64,000 bases of DNA, taken from NCBI GenBank assembly GCA_903889815.1, contig CAISYX010000016.1:4850-68849 (forward strand), in the 5' to 3' direction. The DNA comes from an uncultured Gammaproteobacteria bacterium. Its GTDB lineage: Bacteria; Pseudomonadota; Gammaproteobacteria; Pseudomonadales; Pseudohongiellaceae. The translations under genes were made by a program, and so were the position numbers. Numbering within the stretch: the stretch's first letter is position 1; the number at the start of each line of letters is the position of its first letter. Shown piece after piece: positions 16,594 through 28,837 of this stretch. The notes under the pieces were generated by a model, which searched no databases, had not been told where the DNA came from, and saw nothing but the letters and a program-made list of their open reading frames with translations.

Positions 16594-18138
16594 ATGCAGC
16601 AACTGAATCCATCAGAAATCAGTGAAATCATCAAGCAGCGTATCGAGAACCTCGATGTTTCCGTGCAAGCGAAGAATGAAGGCACGATCGTCAGCGTTTC
16701 CGACGGTATCATCCGCATTCACGGCCTCGCTGACGTCATGTATGGCGAGATGATCGAGTTCGACGGCGGTATTTTCGGCATGGCACTGAACCTTGAGCGT
16801 GACTCAGTGGGTGCCGTTGTTCTCGGTGACTACAAGTCTCTCGCAGAGGGGCAGACTTGCCGCTGCACCAAGCGCATTCTGGAAGTGCCGGTCGGACCAG
16901 AACTCGAAGGCCGTGTAGTGGACGCGCTTGGCAAGCCAATTGATGGCAAGGGCCCGATCAATGCCAAGCACAGTTCGCCAGTAGAGAAAGTGGCTCCAGG
17001 CGTAATTGCACGTCAGTCAGTGGACCAGCCGGTACAGACGGGTCTGAAAGCCATTGACGCGATGGTGCCTATTGGCCGTGGCCAACGTGAGCTGATCATT
17101 GGCGACCGCCAGGTAGGCAAGACTGCTGTCGCTGTCGACGCGATCATCAACCAGAAGGGCAAGGGCGTTAAGTGTATCTACGTGGCCATAGGACAGAAGC
17201 AGTCGTCCATCGCCAACGTCGTGAACAAGCTGGAAGAGCACGGCGCGATGGAGTACACCATCGTCGTTGCAGCCAGTGCATCTGATCCCGCGTCCATGCA
17301 ATTCATCGCCCCGTATGCCGGTTGTTCAATGGGCGAGTTCTACCGTGACCGTGGCCAGGACGCCCTGATCATTTATGATGACCTGACCAAACAGGCATGG
17401 GCGTATCGCCAGATTTCCCTGCTGCTGCGCCGTCCGCCAGGCCGTGAAGCATACCCCGGCGACGTGTTCTATTTGCACTCCCGTCTGCTGGAGCGCGCAT
17501 CACGCGTGAACGCCGAGTATGTAGAGCAGTTCACCAATGGTGAAGTGAAGGGCAAAACCGGTTCCTTGACCGCTCTGCCGATCATCGAGACGCAGGCGGG
17601 TGACGTATCTGCCTTCGTACCGACCAACGTGATCTCCATTACTGACGGTCAGATCTTCCTGGAGAGCAACCTGTTCAACTCCGGTATCCGTCCTGCAATC
17701 AATGCCGGTCTGTCGGTGTCACGAGTAGGCGGTGCAGCACAAACCAAGATTATCAAGAAGCTGGGCGGCGGTATCCGTATCGCTCTGGCACAGTACCGTG
17801 AACTGGCAGCATTCGCGCAGTTCGCCTCTGATCTCGACGAAGCGACTCGCGCGCAACTCGAACACGGTCAGCGTGTAACAGAACTGATGAAACAGTCTCA
17901 GTACTCTCCGCTGTCTGTCGCCCAGATGGCACTGGTACTTTACGCAGCCAATGAAGGCTTCCTGAAGGATGTGGAGCTGAACAAGGTCGTGGCTTTTGAA
18001 CGCGCCTTGCTGTCCTATGCCAACAACGAGAATGCAGCGCTGCTGGCAAAGATCAATGAGAAAGGTGACTACAACGATGACATCGCCGCGCAAATGAAAG
18101 CAGCGATTCAGAAGTTCAAGGTAACACAGACCTGGTAA
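16594..18138 (+). CDS. atpA: ATP synthase F1 subunit alpha
   Basis: The non-catalytic nucleotide-binding subunit of F1. It has 514 residues. Walker A GDRQVGKTA is near residue 170, followed by the Walker B region ALIIYDDLTKQAWAYRQ and the signature PAINAGLSVSRVGGAAQ. From here rightward the third-codon positions become clearly more GC-rich than in the origin-proximal genes. Confidence 0.97.
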   Translation: MQQLNPSEISEIIKQRIENLDVSVQAKNEGTIVSVSDGIIRIHGLADVMYGEMIEFDGGIFGMALNLERDSVGAVVLGDYKSLAEGQTCRCTKRILEVPVGPELEGRVVDALGKPIDGKGPINAKHSSPVEKVAPGVIARQSVDQPVQTGLKAIDAMVPIGRGQRELIIGDRQVGKTAVAVDAIINQKGKGVKCIYVAIGQKQSSIANVVNKLEEHGAMEYTIVVAASASDPASMQFIAPYAGCSMGEFYRDRGQDALIIYDDLTKQAWAYRQISLLLRRPPGREAYPGDVFYLHSRLLERASRVNAEYVEQFTNGEVKGKTGSLTALPIIETQAGDVSAFVPTNVISITDGQIFLESNLFNSGIRPAINAGLSVSRVGGAAQTKIIKKLGGGIRIALAQYRELAAFAQFASDLDEATRAQLEHGQRVTELMKQSQYSPLSVAQMALVLYAANEGFLKDVELNKVVAFERALLSYANNENAALLAKINEKGDYNDDIAAQMKAAIQKFKVTQTW

Positions 18139-18159
18139 TTGACAGGAATACGGTGAGTT

Positions 18160-19020
18160 ATGGCTGTCGGCAAAGAGATTAGAACCAAGATCTCCAGCAT
18201 CAAGAACACGCAAAAAATTACCAGTGCGATGGAGATGGTTGCGGCCAGCAAGATGCGCAAGGCCCAGGACCGCATGGCGCTGGGACGACCCTATGCAACG
18301 CGCATGCGGGAGGTAATCGGACACGTTGCCAACGCAACGCCCGAATACCATCACGTGTACTTCTCCGAAAGAGAAGCCAAGCGTGTTGGCTATATAGTTG
18401 TCTCATCTGACAGAGGGCTGTGCGGTGGACTGAACGTCAATGCGTTCAAAGCCGCATTGCGCGCAATGTTGGTCTGGAAGAAGGACAATGTCGGCACCGA
18501 ATTCTGTGTTATCGGTGCAAAGGCCGCTTCCTTCTTCAACAATTTTGGCGGCAATGTCGTTGCGTCTGTCCGCGGAATTGGCGACACACCGAAAGTGGAC
18601 GATGTGATCGGCGCCGTGAAGGTGATGCTGGATAAGTTTGCTGCAGGGCAAATCGACCGCCTGTTCATTGTCAGCAACACATTCGTGAACACAATGACGC
18701 AGACCCCGGTTGTCGCGCAACTTCTGCCGCTGCAGGCTTCTGAAAACAAAGAGTTCAGGCACCATTGGGACTACATCTACGAGCCAGACGCCCAAGAGCT
18801 TCTTGATTCTCTCCTTGTTCGCTACATCGAATCGCAGGTGTACCAAGCTGTTGTAGAGAATATCGCCTGCGAGCAGGCTGCCCGAATGATGGCGATGAAG
18901 AATGCCACCGACAACGCCGGTGATCTGATCAAGGATCTCGGCCTGATCTACAACAAGGCGCGTCAGGCATCGATAACGCAGGAACTGTCAGAAATCGTGG
19001 GTGGCGCGGCTGCGGTATAA
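18160..19020 (+). CDS. atpG: ATP synthase F1 subunit gamma
   Basis: The central rotor shaft. The N-terminal helix begins AVGKEIRTKISSIKNTQKITSAMEMVAASKM, a highly conserved segment. The C-terminal partner helix ends NKARQASITQELSEIVGGAAA. Length is 286 residues, as in E. coli. It lies between atpA and atpD. Confidence 0.97.
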   Translation: MAVGKEIRTKISSIKNTQKITSAMEMVAASKMRKAQDRMALGRPYATRMREVIGHVANATPEYHHVYFSEREAKRVGYIVVSSDRGLCGGLNVNAFKAALRAMLVWKKDNVGTEFCVIGAKAASFFNNFGGNVVASVRGIGDTPKVDDVIGAVKVMLDKFAAGQIDRLFIVSNTFVNTMTQTPVVAQLLPLQASENKEFRHHWDYIYEPDAQELLDSLLVRYIESQVYQAVVENIACEQAARMMAMKNATDNAGDLIKDLGLIYNKARQASITQELSEIVGGAAAV

Positions 19021-19105
19021 GCCACACGAACAGCGCCTGGCCACGCGTGCGCAGGCAAATCAGACAAGCAAGATTCTGGAATTCAGTACTTAAGAGGAAC
19101 CGAAC

Positions 19106-20503
<1,398 letters not shown>

Positions 20504-20546
20504 TCCGACACTGTCACTGGAATCTGTAAACAGAGAGCAATGATTT

Positions 20547-20960
20547 ATGGCCATGACTATGCACTGTGACATTGTGAGCGCTGAGGAGAAAATCTACTCC
20601 GGGCTCGTGGAATTGCTGGTTGCCACAGGCACGCTGGGAGACCTGGGTATAACGCCGGGTCACGCACCGCTGCTGACGGCACTGATTCCTGGACCGGTAC
20701 GTGTTGTGCTGCAGGATGGGTCTGAAGAGATCTATTACGTGTCTGGCGGATTCCTGGAAGTGCAAAGCGGCGTCGTTACAGTACTCGCAGATACGGCGTT
20801 GCGCGCCGATGACGTCAATGAGGCGGCAGCTTTGCAGGCAATACAAGACGCCAACGACGCCATATCCAACAAGGACGCAGAGTTCGAGTATTCGCGCGCA
20901 GCCGCTCAGCTTGCCGAGGCTGCTGCCCAGCTGCGCGCGCTAAGGCAGCTGCGCAAGTAA
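20547..20960 (+). CDS. atpC: ATP synthase F1 subunit epsilon
   Basis: The rotor-stalk subunit that inhibits ATP hydrolysis. The 137-residue protein has an N-terminal beta-sandwich (TLGDLGITPGHAPLLTALIPG is diagnostic) and a C-terminal helical hairpin rich in alanine. It is the last gene of the operon and is followed by a clear terminator. Confidence 0.95.
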   Translation: MAMTMHCDIVSAEEKIYSGLVELLVATGTLGDLGITPGHAPLLTALIPGPVRVVLQDGSEEIYYVSGGFLEVQSGVVTVLADTALRADDVNEAAALQAIQDANDAISNKDAEFEYSRAAAQLAEAAAQLRALRQLRK

Positions 20961-20983
20961 GACAGCAGGCTTGGAGTACAGAG

Positions 20984-21010
20984 AAGGGCGGCGCGAGCTG
21001 CCCTTTTTTT
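20984..21010 (+). terminator. Rho-independent terminator of the atp operon
   Basis: A 9 bp stem (AAGGGC-G-GC paired with GC-T-GCCCTT, including one G-U pair) closes on the stable tetraloop GCGA and runs into seven T residues at 21004-21010, 24 bp after the atpC stop. Confidence 0.88.
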
Positions 21011-21083
21011 ATGCCCCACAATCCCTGTCGAAGCAATCTCAGTTAAGATAAGCCCCTGTTCGGTCATCCAGAATCCCTTCGCC

Positions 21084-22463
21084 ATGAATTCATTGCATCA
21101 GCCCCCCCTCGAAGTTGTCATTCTCGCTGCCGGAAAAGGCAAGCGCATGTTCTCCGACACGCCGAAGGTGCTGCACAAAGTGGCTGGACGGCCCTTGTTG
21201 CAGCATGTCGTCGACACCGCTCTGTCGCTGGAGGCCAGTGCTGTACATGTCGTCATAGGACATGAGGCGCAGCAGATAGAGGACTGCCTTCAGAAGACCC
21301 CTGTGCTATGGGCAATGCAGGCTGAACAACTGGGGACAGGACATGCCGTCGCCCAGGCGATGCCACATGTCCACGACAAAAGTATCGTGCTGGTTCTTTA
21401 CGGGGATGTCCCGCTGATTCAGGCGGACACGCTTCAGGCGCTTGTGGCCCTGGCGCATTCTGGCGGGCTGGCTATTCTGACACTGAACAGCAAGGATCCA
21501 TCAGGACTTGGTCGAATCATTCGCGACGCCAGCGGTCGCGCGATCGCCATCGTGGAAGAGAAGGACGCAAATACCCAGCAGAGGAAGATCACCGAAACCA
21601 ACACCGGAATACTGGCAGTGCAGGCTTCGCATCTCCAGCACTGGTTGGGACAGCTCAAAAATGACAATGCACAAGGGGAATATTACCTTACAGACATCGT
21701 GGCACTGGCCGTGCTACAAGGAGTGGACGTTGCAACTCAGATAGTCGATGACGAGCTCGAAGTGCTCGGAGTGAACAACAAAGTACAGCTTGCGCAGCTC
21801 GAAAGGCACTATCAGGGACGTGTAGCACTGCAACTCCTCGAGAGCGGAGTCACGCTTGCCGACCCGTCTCGCATTGATGTGCGTGGCGAATTGTTGTGTG
21901 GAAGAGATGTTGAGATCGACATCAACTGCATTTTTGAAGGCAAGGTTGCAATAGGCAATCGCGTACGCATCGGCCCCAATGTGTGCATCAAGAATGCAAT
22001 CATTGGAGATGACTCAGTGATTCATGCCAATTCGCATGTTGATGGAGTCACTATTGGAGCAGCATGTGCCGTCGGGCCCTTTGCAAGATTGCGTCCAGGC
22101 ACTGTACTGAACACTGGTTCTAAAATTGGCAATTTTGTCGAAACCAAGAAAGCGATCATCGGGCATGGTTCCAAAGTGAGTCACCTGAGCTATGTCGGCG
22201 ACGCAACTATCGGGCGCGATGTGAATATCGGTGCCGGCACTATCACCTGCAACTACGACGGCGTGAACAAGTACGAAACACTGATTGAAGACAATGTATT
22301 TGTGGGGTCCAACACCGCGCTCGTGGCGCCTGTGACGATCGGCGAGAATGCCACGATCGGCGCGGGCTCCACCATCACCGGTGATGTTCCGGGCAGGCAT
22401 CTCGCCATCGCACGCGGACGTCAGCGCAACATCGAAGGCTGGGAGAAACCAGTCAAGAAATAG
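21084..22463 (+). CDS. glmU: Bifunctional UDP-GlcNAc pyrophosphorylase / glucosamine-1-phosphate acetyltransferase
   Basis: Makes UDP-GlcNAc for peptidoglycan and LPS in two steps. The N-terminal uridylyltransferase domain has LAAGKGKRMFSDTPKVLHKVAGRP. The C-terminal left-handed beta-helix holds hexapeptide repeats with the acetyltransferase signature GAGTITCNYDGVNK. Length is 459 residues. It follows the atp operon, as in Pseudomonas and E. coli, and is 88 bp upstream of glmS. Confidence 0.97.
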   Translation: MNSLHQPPLEVVILAAGKGKRMFSDTPKVLHKVAGRPLLQHVVDTALSLEASAVHVVIGHEAQQIEDCLQKTPVLWAMQAEQLGTGHAVAQAMPHVHDKSIVLVLYGDVPLIQADTLQALVALAHSGGLAILTLNSKDPSGLGRIIRDASGRAIAIVEEKDANTQQRKITETNTGILAVQASHLQHWLGQLKNDNAQGEYYLTDIVALAVLQGVDVATQIVDDELEVLGVNNKVQLAQLERHYQGRVALQLLESGVTLADPSRIDVRGELLCGRDVEIDINCIFEGKVAIGNRVRIGPNVCIKNAIIGDDSVIHANSHVDGVTIGAACAVGPFARLRPGTVLNTGSKIGNFVETKKAIIGHGSKVSHLSYVGDATIGRDVNIGAGTITCNYDGVNKYETLIEDNVFVGSNTALVAPVTIGENATIGAGSTITGDVPGRHLAIARGRQRNIEGWEKPVKK

Positions 22464-22551
22464 TCCAGCACTGTTGTGCAGTCAGGAGTGGCACAGAGCT
22501 CGGCTCGCGATCGCCAACCCTGACGCTAGGACGAATTCAAAGGAGCACCAA

Positions 22552-24390
<1,839 letters not shown>

Positions 24391-24410
24391 CAGGCAAGGC
24401 TACAAAAGGG

Positions 24411-25289
24411 TCAGGACTTGTAGGTTCGCAGCGTGCGCAGGCTCTTGTTCATCCGCTTGAGATGATCCTTCAGCAATGTCTTGCGGGAGCGCGCTACTCC
24501 CATGGCCAGCACGTCGATGACCAGAAGGTGCGCAATGCGCGACGACACCGGAGTGAACTCGTGCTGGTCCTCCTCGACATTCACATGGATGGCGATGCTG
24601 CAAAGCTCACTCAGGGGCGTATTCTGCGGCGCAAGGCCGATGACGGTGGCCCCGGCCTCAAGCGCCAGATTGACGCTCTGAAGCAAGGCCTTGGAGCGCC
24701 CGGATTGCGAGATGGCCACCACCACATCGTTTTCGCCCAGGGAGATGGCCGACATCAGCTGAATGTGAGGGTCGGTATAGGCGGCGGAGGACACCTGCAG
24801 ACGGAAGAACTTGTGTTGGGCGTCGGCTGCCACCGATCCGGAAGCACCAAAGCCATAGAACTCCACTCGGCTGGCATGACTGAGCCGCGTGATGGCCAGT
24901 TCCAGCACGGCGGGGTCCAGCAGGTCGCGCACCGTCAGCAGCGAGCCGATCGTCGAGTCGAACACCTTGTTGCAAAGATCTGCTGCCGTATCATTGTCGT
25001 CCACAGAGAATTGCGAATACCCGCTGTTTGCCCCCAGATGCTGCGCCAGCTGCAGTTTGAAAGACTGGAAGCCGTCATAACCCAGCGCCCGGCAGAAACG
25101 CAGCACGGTGGGCTCGCTGACTTCAGCACTGGAGGCCACATCGACGATGCGCATATTGATCAGTGCAGCGCTGTGGTCAAGGATGTAATCCGCTACCTTG
25201 CGCTCGGATTTGCGCAGGTTGTCGCGGTGCTCCCTGATCTTGTTGATGGGGTTGTGCGGTTCCACGCGGTGTGTTCCTGGTTCACTCAT
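24411..25289 (-). CDS. hexR: HexR-like transcriptional regulator, RpiR family (HTH + SIS)
   Basis: A 292-residue regulator. The N-terminal RpiR helix-turn-helix (about residues 20-95) contains KSERKVADYIL, SEVSEPTVLRFCRALG-like spacing and KLQLAQHL. A SIS sugar-phosphate domain (about residues 130-270) has FYGFGASGSVAADAQHKFFRL and VVAISQSGRSKAL. It closely resembles Pseudomonas HexR, which senses 2-keto-3-deoxy-6-phosphogluconate and represses central carbon genes. Here it stands convergent to glmS, only 20 bp away, instead of beside zwf/edd, so its ligand could differ. I am sure of the family, less of the exact orthology. Confidence 0.85.
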   Translation of the reverse strand: MSEPGTHRVEPHNPINKIREHRDNLRKSERKVADYILDHSAALINMRIVDVASSAEVSEPTVLRFCRALGYDGFQSFKLQLAQHLGANSGYSQFSVDDNDTAADLCNKVFDSTIGSLLTVRDLLDPAVLELAITRLSHASRVEFYGFGASGSVAADAQHKFFRLQVSSAAYTDPHIQLMSAISLGENDVVVAISQSGRSKALLQSVNLALEAGATVIGLAPQNTPLSELCSIAIHVNVEEDQHEFTPVSSRIAHLLVIDVLAMGVARSRKTLLKDHLKRMNKSLRTLRTYKS

Positions 25290-25477
25290 TGCCGCAATAT
25301 AGCAGGAAATACAGATATTTAACTACCGCTGGACTGGTCAGGCGCTTCTTTGTCCGTTACCGCTCGAACGGCTCGGCCGGGCGACTCGGTGTGGAAGTGC
25401 TGCAGTTCAATGCGCAGAGCGACATCTTCGCCGAAGCAGCGCACTACTTCCTGGCAATTGAACCTGTCACCCCGTGA
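25289..25477 (+). CDS. Possible small CDS or gene remnant (hypothetical)
   Basis: In the gap between hexR and the next gene, this plus-strand frame reads GLVRRFFVRYRSNGSAG, then LGVEVLQFNAQSDIFAEAAHYF to a TGA at 25475-25477. Third positions are almost all G or C and the composition is protein-like, unlike the other frames here. No ATG is present; the first start-like codon is a TTG at 25289 that overlaps the hexR start, and there is no ribosome binding site. It may be a short gene with a rare start, or the tail of a broken gene. Function unknown. Confidence 0.3.
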   Translation: MPQYSRKYRYLTTAGLVRRFFVRYRSNGSAGRLGVEVLQFNAQSDIFAEAAHYFLAIEPVTP

Positions 25478-25553
25478 TGCGCGGCGGGTTGCCAAGCCGC
25501 GGCCCCATGTCCAGAATGCCGCGAGTCGTTCATCACCGCAGGCGGGAAAATCC

Positions 25554-26723
25554 TTGGCAGCAGCATTCGAATTCACGTTTCACCCCTGCATTGCCGACAT
25601 CGACGCGCGGCTCTGGGACACTCTCGCGGCGAACGCCAGTCCGTTTCTGCGCCATGCCTTTCTAAGCGCTCTGGAAGACACCGGCTGTGCCACGCAGGCC
25701 ACCGGCTGGGAGCCGCAGCATCTGCTGGTGTTGCAGGAAGGTCACCCCGCAGCAGCCCTGCCGCTCTACCTCAAACGGCATTCCTGGGGGGAGTATGTGT
25801 TCGACTGGTCCTGGGCCGATGCCTACCGTCAGCATGGCCGGGCCTACTACCCGAAACTGGTGACATCCGTCCCCTTCACTCCCAGCAGCGGCCCGCGCCT
25901 GCTTATGGCCACCGGCGTCGATCACGCCGCGCTGACAGGGGCCATTGTCGGCGCCGTGACGGCCAGAGCGAAAGCGCTGGGCGCCAGCAGCTGGCATGTG
26001 CTGTTTCCAACCCCGGAGGAACATGCCCTGCTGAGCGAAGCCGGCCTGCGACCGCGCATCGGCTGCCAGTACCACTGGTACAACCGGGGCTACGCCTGCT
26101 TCGAAGACTTCCTGGCCACGTTCAATTCGCGCAAGCGCAAGAATCTGCGCAATGAGCGCGATGCCGTGCATGGCGCCGGCATTCATTTCCGGCACCTCAG
26201 CGGCCGCGACATCACGCCCACTCTCTGGCAGACCTTCTATGGCTTCTACCAGAGCACCTATGAAGTACGCGGACAGCAGGGCTATCTGACGCCGGCCTTC
26301 TTCGAGCAGCTGGGACGGACCATGCCGGAGAGTCTGCTGCTGGTGCTGGCGCTGCACGAAGACACGCCCATCGCTGCCGCGCTGAGCCTGCGTGACGACA
26401 CCACGCTGTATGGCCGTTACTGGGGCAGCCGCGCGGACTATCAGTTCCTGCATTTCGAGACCTGCTATTACCAGGGCATCGATTACTGCATCACCCACGG
26501 ACTGCAGCACTTCGACTCCGGCGCCCAGGGCGAGCACAAGATCCAGCGCGGTTTTGAACCGATCATCACGTATTCGAACCACTGGATTGCCGACCGCCAG
26601 TTTGACGCGGCTATTGCTGATTTTCTGGTGCGGGAGGCGGACCACATCCGGCAGTATCAGGGCGAGGCGGCAAAGATGCTGCCCTTCAGAATGGCAGACC
26701 CGGCGCAGGCACAGGAGCCATGA
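25554..26723 (+). CDS. GNAT-superfamily protein of the DUF482 / peptidogalycan biosynthesis family
   Basis: A cytoplasmic protein of about 389 residues. The family is recognised by segments such as SPFLRHAFLSALEDTG, YLKRHSWGEYVFDWSWADAY, the FNSRKRKNLRNER motif and FDSGAQGEHKIQRGFEP. These proteins have two tandem acetyltransferase-like folds, like FemAB aminoacyl transferases; the substrate is not established. The TTG at 25554 places the start just before the domain (AAAFEFTFHPCIADIDARLWD). The frame is open to 25350, but that segment has poor codon bias and overlaps a better-looking frame. Confidence 0.8.
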   Translation: MAAAFEFTFHPCIADIDARLWDTLAANASPFLRHAFLSALEDTGCATQATGWEPQHLLVLQEGHPAAALPLYLKRHSWGEYVFDWSWADAYRQHGRAYYPKLVTSVPFTPSSGPRLLMATGVDHAALTGAIVGAVTARAKALGASSWHVLFPTPEEHALLSEAGLRPRIGCQYHWYNRGYACFEDFLATFNSRKRKNLRNERDAVHGAGIHFRHLSGRDITPTLWQTFYGFYQSTYEVRGQQGYLTPAFFEQLGRTMPESLLLVLALHEDTPIAAALSLRDDTTLYGRYWGSRADYQFLHFETCYYQGIDYCITHGLQHFDSGAQGEHKIQRGFEPIITYSNHWIADRQFDAAIADFLVREADHIRQYQGEAAKMLPFRMADPAQAQEP

Positions 26724-26863
26724 AATCCACCACCCACGAAGAGTGCTTTGCCGGCATTCCAGAACCCGCGCACCAGGGGGTATCGGGCCATTTCACTCCT
26801 GGCGGCCCTTCGCGGTAGACTGGCGCCCGACGCACTGCCCCAGCCAATACGGGAGACCCCGCC

Positions 26864-28831
26864 TTGAAAACAAGAACAACAGGCCCGACCACCGCACGGC
26901 TGCTGCTTGCTGGCAGTATTTTCAGCATCAGTCTCTTCGCCACTGCACAGCACGGCGTCACCGATGGCCAGTGGCCCACCTACGGGGGCGACGCCGGCTC
27001 CACCAAGTACACCAGCCTCAGCCAGATCAACGCCGACAATTTTGAACGCCTTGGCATTGCCTGGCGCTGGCAGTCGCTGGATGGGGCGCTGGATCTCACG
27101 AACGTGGGCCAGGAGGTCTCGTTCGGGCGCATGCAGGGCACGCCGCTGATGGTGGATGGCGTGCTGTACATGATCACCTCGCTGAACCAGGTGGCGGCCA
27201 TTGATGCGGTGACGGGCGCGACGCTCTGGAGTTTCAATCCGCAGATCTACTTGAGCGGCGCCCCCGTCGGCGCTCTTGGTTTCCACCAGCGCGGCGTGGC
27301 TTACTGGTCCGACGGGCAGAACAAGCGCGTGCTGGTGGCCACACAGGATGGCTATCTGTTTTCCCTGAACGCGGAGGACGGTGCCATCGATACGGCCTTC
27401 GGGAATGGTCAGGTGGATATGACCGACGGCATTCCCCGCGCGGTCCGAGGCGAGCTGGACTGGCAGGGCGCGCCGCCTCTGGGCGCAGTGTCGCCGCCGA
27501 TCGTGGTGGGCGACATTCTGGTGGTCTCGCAGATCACCTCCAACCGGCCGCGCTTCAAGGAACGTCCGCCGTTGTGGATTCGCGGCTATGACATCCGTAC
27601 CGGCGAAGTCGCCTGGACCTTCCACACCATTCCCCTGGAAGGCGAGTTCGGTAACGACACCTGGGAAGACGACTCCTGGCGCACGGCGGGCAATACCGGC
27701 GTGTGGTCCATGATGAGCGCGGACCTCGAGCTGGGCTATGTCTACCTGCCGATGGAAGCGGCCACCGACGATTTCTATGGCGGTCACCGGCCCGGCGACA
27801 ATCTGTTCAGCGAAAGCATCGTGGCGCTGGATGCCCGCACCGGCGAGCGCGTCTGGCACTACCAGACGGTGCATCACGGCGTCTGGGATCTGGACAACCC
27901 GGCGGCGCCCAATCTGCTGGACATCACCGTCGACGGACGCGTCATCAAGGCGGTGGCGCAGGTCACCAAGCAGGGCTTCACCTATGTGCTGGACCGGGTG
28001 ACCGGGGAGCCCGTCTGGCCCATCAACGAAACGCCGGTGCCCCAGGGCGGCGCATTGCCTGGCGAGCGCTTGTCCCCGACCCAGCCCATTCCCAGCAAGC
28101 CGCCTGCCTTCGCGCGGCAGGGCATGGAGCTGGATTTTCTGATCGACTTCACCCCGGAGCTTCGGGCCGAGGCCGAGGCGATTCTGCAGGAGTACACCTG
28201 GGGGCCGCTGTTCACGCCGCCGTCTGAGACCATCCAGGGAGGCAATCGCGGCACGCTCATGCTGCCGGGTGCCGGTGGCGGCGCCAACTGGCAGGGGGCC
28301 GGTGTGGATCCGCTTAACAACATTCTGTTCGTGCCTTCCACGGACAGCCCGAATGCGCCGCTGATGACCACGCTGGACCCGAGCGAATCCAACTTCAACT
28401 ACGTGCGCCTGTCCAACCAGGCCGTACGCGGGCCCCGCGGGCTGCCTCTGCTGAAGCCGCCCTATGCCACGATCACCGCGTTCGACATGAACAAGGGCGA
28501 GATCCTCTGGCAGGTGGCCAATGGCGATGACTTCGCGGCAGTCACCAATCACCCGGACCTCGCCGGCATCGATCTGCCCCCGCTTGGCGGCGGCGGCAAA
28601 CATGCCGTCCTGGTCACGCCCACGCTGCTGATCCATGCCCAGACCACGCTGGAAGGCGCGGTGCTGGTGGCCCGTGACAAGTTGACGGGCGCGCAGCTGA
28701 AGACGATTCCCCTGCCGGCCAATGCCGGCGGTGCACCGATGAGCTATGCGGTGGACGGTCGCCAGTACATCGCCCTGAGCATACTCACCAACCCAGTGCC
28801 AGAATTGCTGGTGCTCGCCCTGCCGGAGTAA
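26864..28831 (+). CDS. Periplasmic PQQ-dependent dehydrogenase (quinoprotein, beta-propeller)
   Basis: A 655-residue quinoprotein dehydrogenase of the glucose/alcohol dehydrogenase superfamily. It starts at TTG 26864, preceded by GGGAGA, and has an N-terminal signal peptide ending near FATAQHG. Propeller blades carry tryptophan-rich motifs: DGQWPTYGGDAGSTKYT, GATLWSF, VAWTFHTIP, GVWDLDNPAAPNLLDI and GEPVWPINE. It lacks the N-terminal membrane helices of membrane-bound Gcd and shows no CxxCH, so it has no fused cytochrome. The natural substrate cannot be told. It is followed after 6 bp by a small exported protein, which may be its partner. Confidence 0.85.
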   Translation: MKTRTTGPTTARLLLAGSIFSISLFATAQHGVTDGQWPTYGGDAGSTKYTSLSQINADNFERLGIAWRWQSLDGALDLTNVGQEVSFGRMQGTPLMVDGVLYMITSLNQVAAIDAVTGATLWSFNPQIYLSGAPVGALGFHQRGVAYWSDGQNKRVLVATQDGYLFSLNAEDGAIDTAFGNGQVDMTDGIPRAVRGELDWQGAPPLGAVSPPIVVGDILVVSQITSNRPRFKERPPLWIRGYDIRTGEVAWTFHTIPLEGEFGNDTWEDDSWRTAGNTGVWSMMSADLELGYVYLPMEAATDDFYGGHRPGDNLFSESIVALDARTGERVWHYQTVHHGVWDLDNPAAPNLLDITVDGRVIKAVAQVTKQGFTYVLDRVTGEPVWPINETPVPQGGALPGERLSPTQPIPSKPPAFARQGMELDFLIDFTPELRAEAEAILQEYTWGPLFTPPSETIQGGNRGTLMLPGAGGGANWQGAGVDPLNNILFVPSTDSPNAPLMTTLDPSESNFNYVRLSNQAVRGPRGLPLLKPPYATITAFDMNKGEILWQVANGDDFAAVTNHPDLAGIDLPPLGGGGKHAVLVTPTLLIHAQTTLEGAVLVARDKLTGAQLKTIPLPANAGGAPMSYAVDGRQYIALSILTNPVPELLVLALPE

Positions 28832-28837
28832 GCATTG

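Noticed and set aside
22464..22551. glmS riboswitch/ribozyme upstream of glmS
   Set aside because: The 88 bp gap is too short and has none of the conserved ribozyme core; glmS ribozymes belong mainly to Firmicutes.
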